64,000 nt of DNA from positions 3,182,501 through 3,246,500 of the forward strand of contig NZ_CP027806.1 of the NCBI RefSeq assembly GCF_003353065.1, in the 5' to 3' direction. This DNA is from Cyclonatronum proteinivorum. Its GTDB lineage: Bacteria > Bacteroidota > Rhodothermia > Balneolales > Cyclonatronaceae. The notes below the pieces were generated by a model. That model made no database searches. It was not told the origin of the DNA and worked only from the letters and a program-made list of their open reading frames with translations. Below are positions 1 through 7,430 of the stretch, in pieces (positions within the stretch are counted from its first letter, which is position 1; every line of letters begins with the position of its first letter). The translations under genes and the position numbers were made by a program.

Positions 1-14
1 GAGATTTGGTCATT

Positions 15-60
15 TTTCAGTATGTCAGTGTTGCAGTATGTCAGTGTGTCAAGGGGCACC
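15..60 (+). repeat. Partial copy of the CAGTATGTCAGT dispersed repeat
   Basis: A doubled CAGTATGTCAGTG word followed by GTGTCAAGGGG marks the start of the dispersed repeat family seen at 1434, 2178, 2957, 4196 and 4816. Only the leading part is present before the 176-bp array begins. Confidence 0.7.
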
Positions 61-1440
61 GGGGCTTCATCATCAGATCCTTCGGCTTCGCTCAGGATGA
101 CAACGGCACCTTCTGCGAAACCCGGCGCGGCTGGCCGCGCTGTTTTACCTTGAGGCGACCCTGTCATCCTGAGCGCAGCGCAGCGGAGTCGAAGGATCTC
201 GTTGTAATGGGCTCCATACCCTCATCACCAGATCCTTCGGCTACGCCTTCACTTCGTTTCGGCTTCGCTCAGGATTACAATGGCACTTGTACAACACCCG
301 GCGCGGCAAGCCGCGCCGTTTGAACAGCGGCGACCCTGTCATCCTGTGCGCAGCGCAGCGGAGTCGAAGGATCTCGTGGTAATGGGCTCCATACCCTCAT
401 CACCAGATCCTTCGACTACACCTTCACTTCGTTCAGGCTTCGCTCAGGATGACAACGGCATTTCTGTGAAACCCGGCGCGGCAGGCCGCGCCGTTTGAAC
501 AGCGGCGACCCTGTCATCCTGAGCGCAGCGCAGCGGAGTCGAAGGATCTCGTTGTATAAGGGCACCCAGCCCTCATCACCAGATCCTTCGGCTACGCCTT
601 CACTTCGTTTCGGCTTCGCTCAGGATGACAAAGACATTTCTGCAAAGCCCGGCGCGGCAAGCCGCGCCGTTTGAACAGCGGCGACCCTGTCATCCTGAGC
701 GCAGCGCAGCGGAGTCGAAGGATCTCGTTGTAAAGGGCACCCAGCCCTCATCATCAGATCCTTCGACTACGCCTTCACTTCGTTTCGGCTACGCTCAGGA
801 TGACAACGGCACTTGTGCAACACCCGGCGCGGCAGGCCGCGCCGTTTGAACCCGCGGCGAACCTGTCATCCTGAGCGCAGCGCAGCGGAATCGAAGGATC
901 TCGTTGTAAAGGGCACCGAGCCCTCATCACCAGATCCTTCGGCTACGTCTTTACTTCGTTTCGGCTACGCTCAGGATGACAACGGCACTTGTACAACACC
1001 CGGCGCGGCAAGCCGCGCCGTTTGAACCCGCGGCGACCCTGTCATCCTGAGCGCAGCGCAGCGGAGTCGAAGGATCTCGTTGTAAAGGGCACCGAGCCCT
1101 CATCATCAGATCCTTCGGCTACGTCTTTACTTCGTTTCGGCTACGCTCAGGATGACAACGGCACTTGTACAACACCCGGCGCGGCAAGCCGCGCCGTTTG
1201 AACCCGCGGCGAACCTGTCATCCTGAGCGCAGCGCAGCGGAGTCGAAGGATCTCGTGGTAATGGGCTCCATACCCTCATCACCAGATCCTTCGACTACGC
1301 CTTCGCTACGCTTCGGCTTCGCTCAGGATGACAAGGGCACTTCCGCAAAACCCGGCGCGGCCAGCCGCGCCGTTTGAACCCGCGGCGAACCTGTCATCCT
1401 GAGCGGAGCGCAGCGGAGTCGAAGGATCTAATCAGTATGT
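60..1440. repeat. Tandem array of ~176-bp palindromic repeat units (8 copies)
   Basis: The motif CTGTCATCCTG begins at 161, 337, 511, 688, 863, 1039, 1215 and 1391, giving a period of 174-177 bp. Each unit has an arm reading TCATCCTGAGCGCAGCG, a second arm reading CTTCGCTCAGGATGACA in the opposite orientation, and a short perfect palindrome (GGCGCGGC-AA-GCCGCGCC). Each unit can therefore fold into several hairpins. All frames through it give the known spurious peptide containing CHPERSAAESKDL, so no gene is called. A single diverged unit lies at about 5158-5330, and half-units occur near 7660-7830, 40270-40420, 41110-41260, 41960-42110 and 61370-61480. Confidence 0.9.
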
Positions 1441-1640
1441 CAGTGCTACAGTATGTCAGTGTGCCAAGGGTATGCGCTTCATACACAGCTTATTCCCTTT
1501 GCGTTCTTCGCGTTATCCTTCGCGTCCTTTGCGTTAAAATTCGGGAGATAGAATCAGCTAAGGAGTTTAAACGCGAAAGGCTCGAAGAAAGCACGAAGGT
1601 TTTATGGGCAGCTTTCACTCTGTGTTATTCTCATTAAAAT
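1434..1640 (+). repeat. CAGTATGTCAGT dispersed repeat, copy 1
   Basis: The copy starts with two CAGTATGTCAGTG-like words. It continues with a pyrimidine-rich arm (CCCTTTGCGTTCTTCGCGTT and following) and, after GGAATCAGCT-like sequence, a complementary purine-rich arm (TTTAAACGCGAAGG and following). The two arms can pair into a long imperfect hairpin. It lies immediately downstream of the ParE-like toxin gene, which is on the minus strand. Confidence 0.75.
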
Positions 1641-1653
1641 ACTGTATTTGAAA

Positions 1654-1944
1654 TCAGATTCTGTCCTTCCAATAAAAGGGCTTTCGATGAAGATGATAGA
1701 TAGCAACTACCAAAATTTCATCCTTTCTGATTTGATATACAACACCGTAAGGAAATTTGTGAACCAGGCATCTTCTCGTTCGTACTGTAAATACAGGCCA
1801 TGCTTTGGGGTTTGACTTGATTCTTTTAAAGGTTATCAGAATTTCATTCAAAAATTCATCCCCTAAACCAGTCACCTGCAATTCATACCAGGAAATTCCC
1901 TCATCAAGCTCAAGTTCAGCAGGTTTTAGTAATCGTAACTCCAC
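1654..1944 (-). CDS. RelE/ParE-family toxin
   Basis: This 96-aa protein has the size and layout of the RelE/ParE toxin superfamily: an N-terminal helical hairpin (ELELDEGISWYELQVTGLGDEF, residues about 10-31), then a beta-sheet core with the motifs RRCLVHKFPYGVVYQI (about 57-72) and ILVVAIYHLHRKPFYW (about 77-92). In ParE members the family poisons gyrase, and in RelE members it cleaves mRNA. The fold alone does not tell which applies here, although the F-PY-V-Y pattern and the terminal HxxRxPxYW are more ParE-like. It sits 6 bp downstream of an antitoxin-like gene in the same orientation, the usual antitoxin-first order, so the two probably form one bicistronic unit. It is flanked on both sides by copies of a dispersed repeat. 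The family call is fairly secure; the cellular target is unknown. Confidence 0.85.
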   Translation of the reverse strand: MELRLLKPAELELDEGISWYELQVTGLGDEFLNEILITFKRIKSNPKAWPVFTVRTRRCLVHKFPYGVVYQIRKDEILVVAIYHLHRKPFYWKDRI

Positions 1945-1950
1945 GAAGGG

Positions 1951-2166
1951 TTACTTTTTATATTTGGCTATAGCTTCCTGAACCGAAACAGACAATAATT
2001 TCCCATCATCATAAGCATCAATACGATTTTCTGCAACGTTTTTCCAGAGCGTATCAATAACCGGATCGGGTGAATCAAGGCTTCGGATAAGGTCTTCAAT
2101 CAATGCTGACTTTTCATGAAGAGGTAAAACCAAGGCTTCTTTTAAGAGCTTTTCTTTGCTTGTCAT
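1951..2166 (-). CDS. Addiction-module antitoxin (unstable antitoxin family)
   Basis: This 71-aa acidic, mostly helical protein opens with KLLKEALVLPLHEKSALIEDLIRSL. That pattern is typical of the short addiction-module proteins (PF09720-like) paired with ParE/RelE toxins, and the C-terminal half carries the toxin-wrapping segment. The family neutralises its toxin by direct binding and usually autoregulates the operon. It lies upstream of the ParE-like gene with a 6-bp gap on the same strand. A dispersed repeat (2178-2345) begins only about 10 bp upstream of its start codon, so the promoter must lie within or beyond that repeat. Confidence in the pairing is high because of order, spacing and size. 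Confidence 0.82.
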   Translation of the reverse strand: MTSKEKLLKEALVLPLHEKSALIEDLIRSLDSPDPVIDTLWKNVAENRIDAYDDGKLLSVSVQEAIAKYKK

Positions 2167-2177
2167 GTAGGCGGTGT

Positions 2178-2345
2178 ATTTTTCAGTATGTCAGTGCTGC
2201 AGTATGTCAGTGTGTCAAGGGTGTAGCTTTAATATGTAGTTACATACCCTTTGCGCTCTTCGCGTAATCCTTCGCATCCTTTGCATTCAAATTCGGGAGT
2301 TGCAATCAGCTTGTGAATTTTTTCCAAGCTTGGAAGTTTTAGTCG
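2178..2345 (+). repeat. CAGTATGTCAGT dispersed repeat, copy 2
   Basis: Same organisation as the copy at 1434-1640: doubled CAGTATGTCAGTG words, then a CTTTGCGCTCTTCGCG arm and ATTCGGGAGTTGCAATCAGC. The second purine-rich arm is shortened. It lies between the ParE/antitoxin pair and the PIN/antitoxin pair. Confidence 0.75.
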
Positions 2346-2372
2346 CGTATGAAACGGACTTACGCAGAGAGA

Positions 2373-2747
2373 TTATTGTTCTTCATAAAAAATAATGTTT
2401 GCTTTCTTCACTTTTTTAAAATCTGTATCTGCTGTAATCAGAGGTATTTTCAAACTATTTGCGGTAGCCAATATAATTGCATCAGGTAATTTTAGTTTTT
2501 CATTTCTTCTGAGTGAAATAGCTTCTTTTTTAATAGTTGTATCAAGATTAATGATGGTACAAATTTCCAAAAACTCTTCCGTTTTATTCAGTTCTTCATC
2601 ACTTAGTTCTGAGTATCCAAGAAGCTCAATTTCGGTAATTATTGAAATGATTAGGTTACGTCCTTCAAATAACGGAATAAGCGTTTCGTCCCCGTTCAGG
2701 AAATATAGAATGACATTGGTATCAAGCAATAAGCTATTTCCACTCAT
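2373..2747 (-). CDS. PIN-domain toxin (VapC-like)
   Basis: The protein is about 124 aa from the chosen start (MSGNSLLLDTN). PIN-domain acidic residues are visible: Asp9 in LLLDTN, Glu41 in TEIELL, the Asp of KLPDAIILATA, and the Asp of ITADTDF. These residues coordinate the metal ions in VapC-type ribonucleases, which cleave tRNA or rRNA. The ORF is open a further eight codons upstream, but the ATG at 2747 is preferred because it places LLLDTN at the N-terminus as in the family. It also overlaps the end of the upstream antitoxin ORF by 14 bp, a typical translationally coupled arrangement. The substrate RNA cannot be read from sequence. Confidence 0.88.
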   Translation of the reverse strand: MSGNSLLLDTNVILYFLNGDETLIPLFEGRNLIISIITEIELLGYSELSDEELNKTEEFLEICTIINLDTTIKKEAISLRRNEKLKLPDAIILATANSLKIPLITADTDFKKVKKANIIFYEEQ

Positions 2748-2901
2748 CCCGCCACTCTTTTTGTAACGCAACCGGATGTTTTTTAAGCGTAATCACACCA
2801 CAAAACGATCGAATATCTCTTCTTGAAGAACCCTGTATGTGCTCCAAATACTTTTTTTTAATAGTCTTAGCGGAAGAACCTTTTTTAATGACAGTTGCCA
2901 T
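2734..2901 (-). CDS. Small antitoxin paired with the PIN toxin (55 aa)
   Basis: A short minus-strand ORF runs from an ATG at 2901 to a TAG at 2736-2734. It encodes 55 residues beginning MATVIKKGSSAKTIKKKYLE and ending ALQKEWRDEWK. The lysine-rich start and the segment CGVITLKKHPVALQKEWRDEW resemble the short antitoxins that precede PIN toxins in Bacteroidota-type genomes (established pattern, recalled rather than searched). The reading frame ends 14 bp inside the PIN gene: the sequence ATGAGTGGAAATAG holds both the toxin start and the antitoxin stop. Its size is below usual gene-finder cut-offs. Confidence comes from the coupling, the composition and the missing antitoxin for an otherwise orphan VapC. 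Confidence 0.78.
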   Translation of the reverse strand: MATVIKKGSSAKTIKKKYLEHIQGSSRRDIRSFCGVITLKKHPVALQKEWRDEWK

Positions 2902-2956
2902 GTAATTATTCTGTAATTGTACGCTTAAATACGTTACGATTAAGTAGGTTTAGAAA

Positions 2957-3300
2957 ATCAGTATGTTAGTGCTGCACTATGTCAGTGTGTCAAGTCAAGG
3001 GTATAGCTGTAATATTCACGAACATACCCTTTGCGTTCTTCGCGTGATCCTTCGCGTCCTTTGTGTTAAAATTCGGGAGGTGGAATCAGCTTAGGAGTTT
3101 AAACGCGAAGGGCACGAAGAAGGCGCGAAGGGCGCGACGTTAAATTAAATTGCACCAAAACCTTATTTTGCGTCCCCCTCTCCCGAAAAAATTGCCTTAG
3201 TAAGGCAGAAAAACTTCTTCGGGAGAGGGGCCAGGGGTGAGGGGTGAGGGGAAAATCAGTATGGCGGTGTGTAAGAAGGGGTACCGGAGGCTAATCACCA
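2957..3300 (+). repeat. CAGTATGTCAGT dispersed repeat, copy 3 (long form), filling the 2902-3336 gap
   Basis: Long form of the repeat. After the two hairpin arms (CCCTTTGCGTTCTTCGCG and TTTAAACGCGAAGGGC), it continues into a second module at 3174-3230. That module has CCCTCTCCCGAA pairing with TTCGGGAGAGGG and an inner hairpin TGCCTTAGTAAGGCA. The tail reads GGCCAGGGGTGAGGGG and then CAGTATGGCGGTGTG. No gene is seen between the antitoxin start at 2901 and the nucleotidyltransferase stop at 3337. Confidence 0.75.
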
Positions 3301-3336
3301 GACCCTTCAACTACAGCTTCCCCATCGCCTGTTATT

Positions 3337-3813
3337 TCATTTTCGGGTGAGGTATTCAATATCATCAAGATCTTTATTCCGACCTGCTGCTTTCTTGTTT
3401 TTGATGAGAGCTTTGATGGAAATGATATTTAGCATGATGGTTTCCGAACCGTACTGTATTTGTTCAAAGGCACTGCCATCAGCCGCCTCTTCATAAGTAA
3501 TACCGCTTAGGCTGTTAAGCAGGTCTATCCGGTTTGGCGGGTAGCCGAACTGAATTACGCATCCCGGCTCAGCAAGGATATCCGGTGCCGGAATGCCGGG
3601 TATTTTACCTCCCCAAAACTCCTGAAGGGCATCAAATATCTTCTGCACATTTTCCTTGCTGTTCCTGAAAAACAAGTCAATGTCACCGGTTAGCCTCGGG
3701 TATCCGTAGTAAATCACAGCTTCACCGCCTGCTATCACGTATTCAGCCTTATGCTTCTGAAAGAGCAGCAGCAGCTCACAAGTATCATCAGAAAACTGCA
3801 GGGACTTAATCAT
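3337..3813 (-). CDS. DUF6036-type nucleotidyltransferase (MNT/AbiEii-like toxin candidate)
   Basis: The 158-aa protein carries a nucleotidyltransferase signature: Gly29-Gly30 in YVIAGGEAVIYYG, followed by TGDIDLFF with Asp44 and Asp46 as the DxD metal-binding pair. A third acidic position may lie in NRIDLLNSL. The C-terminal helical part ends with KNKKAAGRNKDLDDIEYL, typical of DUF6036/AbiEii-like proteins where a KxxAxRxKDxxDI motif closes the domain. Some members of this superfamily are toxins that add nucleotides to tRNA or AMP groups to proteins. Function here is not proven. A 66-aa gene of a family often found beside such nucleotidyltransferases lies 68 bp upstream on the same strand. 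Confidence 0.8.
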   Translation of the reverse strand: MIKSLQFSDDTCELLLLFQKHKAEYVIAGGEAVIYYGYPRLTGDIDLFFRNSKENVQKIFDALQEFWGGKIPGIPAPDILAEPGCVIQFGYPPNRIDLLNSLSGITYEEAADGSAFEQIQYGSETIMLNIISIKALIKNKKAAGRNKDLDDIEYLTRK

Positions 3814-3881
3814 GCTTCGATAACGTGTTCCGCATATCCTGACCTCAAAAGCAATAGCGAAAGCAATAAATAGTAATTAAA

Positions 3882-4082
3882 TCAGACTTCTTTTAAGGAA
3901 GGCCTCTGCACCACAACATGCCCTGTTTCCCGCACATCCGGGCAATTTGCTCCATAAACCTTCATCTTAAGCGCTCGTGCAATTTTCTGCCGCTCGTAAG
4001 GTGTCATGTCCGTAAGCTGCTGAATGTCATAATCCCTTGCGTCCTTATGGTTACGGGCTATGTTGACTTTTAGCTTACGCAT
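3882..4082 (-). CDS. Small partner protein of the DUF6036 nucleotidyltransferase
   Basis: This 66-aa protein reads MRKLKVNIARNHKDARDYDI, then LTDMTPYERQKIARALKMKVYG. The D-x(n)-L-T-x-M-T-P-x-E-R pattern matches short proteins commonly encoded directly upstream of DUF6036 nucleotidyltransferases (recalled pattern, not searched). It is proposed as the antitoxin or regulator of that pair. The order (small gene first, same strand, 68-bp gap) fits a bicistron. No DNA-binding motif is obvious. Upstream of it the dispersed repeat resumes at about 4196. Confidence 0.65.
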   Translation of the reverse strand: MRKLKVNIARNHKDARDYDIQQLTDMTPYERQKIARALKMKVYGANCPDVRETGHVVVQRPSLKEV

Positions 4083-4195
4083 ATTGTAGTGGATGGGACT
4101 TAATTTTGATTGCGGCCTAAGCAGGTGTTATTATGTGCTGTTTGTGTGCAAATTTATCGGCTTTGCACAGTGTGTTAAAGGTAAAGCGCAAATAT

Positions 4196-4365
4196 CCATC
4201 CACATGCCCTTTGCGTTCTTCGAGTTCTTTCTGTTAAAATTCGGAAGTTGGAATCAGCTTAGGAGTTTAAAAGCGAAGGACACGAAGAAGGCGCGAAGGT
4301 CGCGACGTAAAAAACAGTATGTCAGTGCTGTAGTATGTCAGTGTGTCAAGGGTATCGATGCCTTG
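4196..4365 (+). repeat. CAGTATGTCAGT dispersed repeat, copy 4 (permuted)
   Basis: Here the hairpin arms (CCCTTTGCGTTCTTCGAG and TTTAAAAGCGAAGGACACG) come first, and the CAGTATGTCAGTGCTG words follow at about 4316-4350. The junction is therefore permuted relative to other copies, as expected for repeats arranged head-to-tail. It occupies the gap between the nucleotidyltransferase pair and the DUF2283/DUF4258 pair. Confidence 0.7.
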
Positions 4366-4374
4366 ATCACCAGC

Positions 4375-4569
4375 TCATTCAAGCTCATATACTACGCTTC
4401 CGGGCTTACCGATTTTTTGTGAGGCATGAAGTACTTCAATGCCTACTAAATTTCCATCTTTATCATAATCAATTACGATACCAGGCTTATCTTCATCACT
4501 TTCCGATATTTCAGCATCTGAGAAGCGCAAATAAATAGCATCGGCCTCTTTGTCAAATTTAATGATCAT
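4375..4569 (-). CDS. DUF2283 family protein
   Basis: This 64-aa protein begins MIIKFDKEADAIYLRFSDAE and continues with GIVIDYDKDGNLVGIEVLHAS. The D-x-E-x-D-A-x-Y-x-R-F and D-x-D-x-x-G-x-x-V-G-I-E-V/I-L patterns define the DUF2283 family (PF10049). DUF2283 proteins are small beta-rich proteins often encoded with DUF4258 proteins, an arrangement like type II toxin-antitoxin systems. Here it overlaps the upstream DUF4258 gene by 11 bp on the same strand. Family assignment is secure; the biochemical role is unknown. Confidence 0.88.
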   Translation of the reverse strand: MIIKFDKEADAIYLRFSDAEISESDEDKPGIVIDYDKDGNLVGIEVLHASQKIGKPGSVVYELE

Positions 4570-4810
4570 ACTTATTAACTTTTGAAGTCCTGTATGCTGT
4601 GATAATCAATTTTGGCTCCTTACACACATTAACGAATACTCGAATCAAATACGAATTACCTTTTTGGACGTCTAACTTCTGAAAAATACGTACACAATTT
4701 GACTCCTCAATTATCGTATCGGGAGTTTGAAGAACTTCGAGTACTAATTCCTTCTGAATACCTCTTGCACTTAATCGTTCTATAGCATGTTTTGAGAATT
4801 GCAGGGCCAA
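4559..4810 (-). CDS. DUF4258 domain protein (toxin-like partner of DUF2283)
   Basis: This 83-aa protein starts MALQFSKHAIERLSARGIQK, and the HAxxRxxxRGI motif is the hallmark of DUF4258 (PF14076). The core continues with VLEVLQTPDTI and ends in a strand-rich segment SYLIRVFVN...LIITAYRTSKVNKY. The family has a RelE-like size and layout and is suspected to be toxin-like, but this is unproven. The gene overlaps DUF2283 by 11 bp, indicating translational coupling. A dispersed repeat begins within 10 bp upstream of its start. Confidence 0.85.
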   Translation of the reverse strand: MALQFSKHAIERLSARGIQKELVLEVLQTPDTIIEESNCVRIFQKLDVQKGNSYLIRVFVNVCKEPKLIITAYRTSKVNKYDH

Positions 4811-5344
4811 GGCAAGTCAGTATGTCAGTGCTGCAGTATGTCAGTGTATCAAGGGGTACGCGCTAAATTTCAGCAAAACACCCTTTGCGTTCTTCGCGTT
4901 ATCCTTCGCGCCCTTTGCGTTAAAAATCAGGTGTTGGAATCAGCTTATGAATTTATTAACCGCCTGGGAGTTTAAACGCGAAGGTCGCGAAGAAGGCGCG
5001 AAGGACGCGAAGTTAAGTCAGATTGGACCGAAACTTCATTTTAGCGTCCCCCTCTCCCGAAAAAATGCCGTAGTAAGGTAAAAAAACTTTTTCGGGAGAG
5101 GGGCCAGGGGTGAGGGGAAAATCAGTATGTCAGTTTTGCAGTATGTCAGTATGTCAAGGGTTTCGATGCCTTCATCACCAGATCCTTCGACTACGCCTTC
5201 ACTTCGTTCAGGCTTCGCTCAGGATGGCAGCGGCACTTCGGCAAAACCCGCCGCGGCCAGCCACGCCTTTTGAACCCGCGGCGAACCTGTCATCCTGAGC
5301 GGAGCGCAGCGGAGTCGAAGGGTCTCGATGTGTAAGGGGCGTGC
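4811..5344 (+). repeat. CAGTATGTCAGT dispersed repeat, copy 5 (long form), plus one 176-bp-type unit
   Basis: From 4816 to about 5170 this is the long form of the dispersed repeat: CAGTATGTCAGTG words, two complementary arms (CTTTGCGTTCTTCGCGTT and TTTAAACGCGAAGGTCGCG), and the hairpin CCCCTCTCCCGAA/TTCGGGAGAGGGG at 5048-5103, then CAGTATGTCAGT again. From about 5158 to 5330 it runs into a single diverged unit of the array seen at 60-1440. No gene is seen. Confidence 0.75.
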
Positions 5345-6640
5345 TCAAAGCCGCTTATCAACTGCTTCATCCGGTAGGAAGCCTTTGACGTCGTACACAA
5401 CCTTGTTGTCTGATTTGGTTACGTTCAGGCTGCGGAATTTGTCGTGACTTACGGCGAGGATGACGGCCGCGTACTGACTGAGGTCGGGTTCCTGCGTGTG
5501 CAGGATGTCGATGCCGTATTCGTGCTGCACCTCTTCCGGGTCGGCCCAGGGGTCGTACACGTCGACTTCCATGTCATAGGTTTTGAGCTCATGATAGATG
5601 TCGATGGCGCGTGTATTGCGGATGTCGGGGCAGTTTTCCTTGAAGGTGATACCGAGCAGCAGCACCTTGCTTTCGAGGACTTTGATGTCCTTGCGCATCA
5701 TGCACTTGATGACCTCGGTTGCCACGTACTTGCCCATGCTGTCGTTCATGCGGCGACCGGCAAGGATGATTTCCGGATGATAGCCGACTTCCTGCGCTTT
5801 CTGCGCAAGGTAGTAGGGGTCAACGCCAATGCAGTGTCCGCCTACGAGGCCGGGACGAAACGGCAGGAAGTTCCACTTGGTCCCCGCGGCCTCAAGCACG
5901 GCATAAGTATCGATATCAAGCAGATTGAAAATCTTGGCGAGCTCGTTCACAAAGGCGATGTTGATATCCCGCTGCGCATTTTCGATCACCTTGGCCGCTT
6001 CCGCAACTTTGATGGTCGGCGCAAGATGCGTACCGGCGGTAATAACTTCCCGGTACAGGGCATCAACAAAGGCACCGGCTTCGGGGGTTGAACCGGAGGT
6101 CACCTTCAGAATTTTAGTTACCGTGTGCTCCTTATCTCCCGGATTAATCCGCTCGGGGCTGTAGCCCACGAAAAAGTCTTCGTTAAATGTGAGTCCGGAC
6201 ACCTGCTCAAGCACCGGCACGCACTCATCCTCGGTCACGCCGGGATACACGGTTGATTCATAAATCACCACATCCCCCTTCTTCAGCACGGCACCGCAGG
6301 TCTCGGAAGCCTTGATGAGGGGCGTCAGTACGGGGCGATTGTGCTTGTCCGTTGGCGTAGGCACGGTCACGATGAAGACATTGCAGTCCTTCAGGTCTTC
6401 GGACTGCGTCGTATTGTGCAGGAAGTTTCCTTCGCCGGAAGCTGCGCCCCCTTTCAGGACGGACTGAAGGATGTCATCTTCCACCTCAAGGGTCCGGTCG
6501 GTGCCGCTGTTGAGTTCTTCAACGCGCTTGGTGTTAATATCAAACCCAACAGTCGGGTATTTTCTTGCGAATTCAACCGCAAGGGGAAGCCCCACATATC
6601 CGAGGCCGATGATGGCGATTTTAAGGTTGTCGAAAGTCAT
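5345..6640 (-). CDS. UDP-N-acetylhexosamine 6-dehydrogenase (TviB/WbpA-like nucleotide-sugar dehydrogenase)
   Basis: This 431-aa enzyme oxidises the C6 hydroxyl of a UDP-hexosamine to a carboxylate using two NAD+. It opens with the Rossmann motif KIAIIGLGYVGLPLAVEFA and carries the catalytic-cysteine segment LVGGHCIGVDPYYLA. The C-terminal domain has LLLGITFKENCPDIRNT. TFKENCPDIRN is characteristic of the TviB/WbpA/WbpO group acting on UDP-GlcNAc or UDP-GalNAc, rather than of UDP-glucose dehydrogenase. The start at 6640 is chosen because the Rossmann strand follows at once; the ORF is open upstream to 6754 but that extension has no family match. The gene is alone on its strand. It probably supplies a uronic-acid amino sugar to the polysaccharide locus at 15.8-39 kb, with which it shares a leader element (6711-6782). 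Confidence 0.92.
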   Translation of the reverse strand: MTFDNLKIAIIGLGYVGLPLAVEFARKYPTVGFDINTKRVEELNSGTDRTLEVEDDILQSVLKGGAASGEGNFLHNTTQSEDLKDCNVFIVTVPTPTDKHNRPVLTPLIKASETCGAVLKKGDVVIYESTVYPGVTEDECVPVLEQVSGLTFNEDFFVGYSPERINPGDKEHTVTKILKVTSGSTPEAGAFVDALYREVITAGTHLAPTIKVAEAAKVIENAQRDINIAFVNELAKIFNLLDIDTYAVLEAAGTKWNFLPFRPGLVGGHCIGVDPYYLAQKAQEVGYHPEIILAGRRMNDSMGKYVATEVIKCMMRKDIKVLESKVLLLGITFKENCPDIRNTRAIDIYHELKTYDMEVDVYDPWADPEEVQHEYGIDILHTQEPDLSQYAAVILAVSHDKFRSLNVTKSDNKVVYDVKGFLPDEAVDKRL

Positions 6641-7430
6641 TACGAATGAATAGGTGAGTATGGAGCACGAGGGACTAAGCATGTCCCCCAAAAAAAATTT
6701 ATGACTACTTCCTGACGCAGCTTCGCTATCGTGAGTCCCAAAACCGGGCTTCATGTGCAGGAAACGGCATTAAAAAAATCAGAAATACGCTCTGATCAGG
6801 ATGATGAAAAGGGCTTATTCCCCGGAAAAAAGACGGACGCCACCCGGGGATTTGGGGGGCTTGGGGTGGTATTGGGCAGCATTGTATGCCCATGCAAAGA
6901 GAAGCTGCCATTCGGGCAGGCCTCAAAAGCGGAACCAAATTTATGTTGCTGCATGACGGCTCGTCCGGACCTGTAGTCTGATTTTGTCATCATTGAAAGC
7001 GAAACAGGTAAACAGGGGAATGCAACGGCAAAACTGAATGCCTGATGAAGCGATAAATTCCGTTGGACTGCATGCCGAATTTAGTATTTGAAGAGATGTA
7101 ATAAGCCTGTAGCGGTTAAGTGAGCTAAGGCCTTTTTATCAATTCCAAATTAGTGAGTAAAAATCTTACTCACAAATCTTTTTACGGGTCAATGGTCTTC
7201 ACAGGGTGATTTTTTCGTCAAAACCTGATTTGAAGCACAAAACAGGAATGATATCAAATGTAAAATCAGACTGGAAGCGATTTTTTGGGGATTTGGGATG
7301 AGGTGGTTTGCGGCTGTGATTCTATTCCAAAAAACAAAAACGGGTCATCATGTATTGGTTGAGCGGAGGCGGAGGGGCAGTGATAGCGGAGGCGAAGGAA
7401 CTGGTGATTGGGTTTGGGAGGTGAACATCT
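6641..7430. other. Intergenic region upstream of the nucleotide-sugar dehydrogenase
   Basis: No convincing gene is seen. The part nearest the dehydrogenase holds the leader element described separately (6711-6782). Further right there is an A/T-rich stretch with ATTAGTGAGTAAAAATC around 7150. A similar GTGAGTAAGAATATTGCTC word occurs near 15010. From about 7430 the repeat block begins. Confidence 0.6.
6711..6782 (-). promoter_or_regulatory. Leader element shared with the polysaccharide operon, copy A
   Basis: Read on the minus strand, this segment matches 15423-15493 on the plus strand. The strongest part has two identical blocks: GGGACTCACGATAGCGAAGC extended to 22 bp, and TGAAGCCCGGTT. About 40 of 43 positions match in the core. 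Outer matches are CTGATTT at one end and GTCAGG at the other. It lies about 70-140 bp upstream of the dehydrogenase start and points toward that gene. CCC/GGG pairing inside AGTCCC...CCGGGCT can form a small hairpin. The nature of the element (promoter, leader RNA or antitermination site) is inferred. Confidence 0.6.

Noticed and set aside
60-1440. Possible CRISPR array or repeat-protein gene
   Set aside because: Units are nearly identical throughout with no unique spacers, are far longer than CRISPR repeats, and no cas genes are near. Open frames arise from the repeat itself on several frames.
1434-5170. Chromosomal integron cassette array
   Set aside because: The repeats lack the GTTRRRY core and attC-like secondary structure, and no integrase gene is in the window.
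5444-6091. Long plus-strand frame opposite the nucleotide-sugar dehydrogenase
   Set aside because: It is the antisense shadow of a clearly conserved gene.
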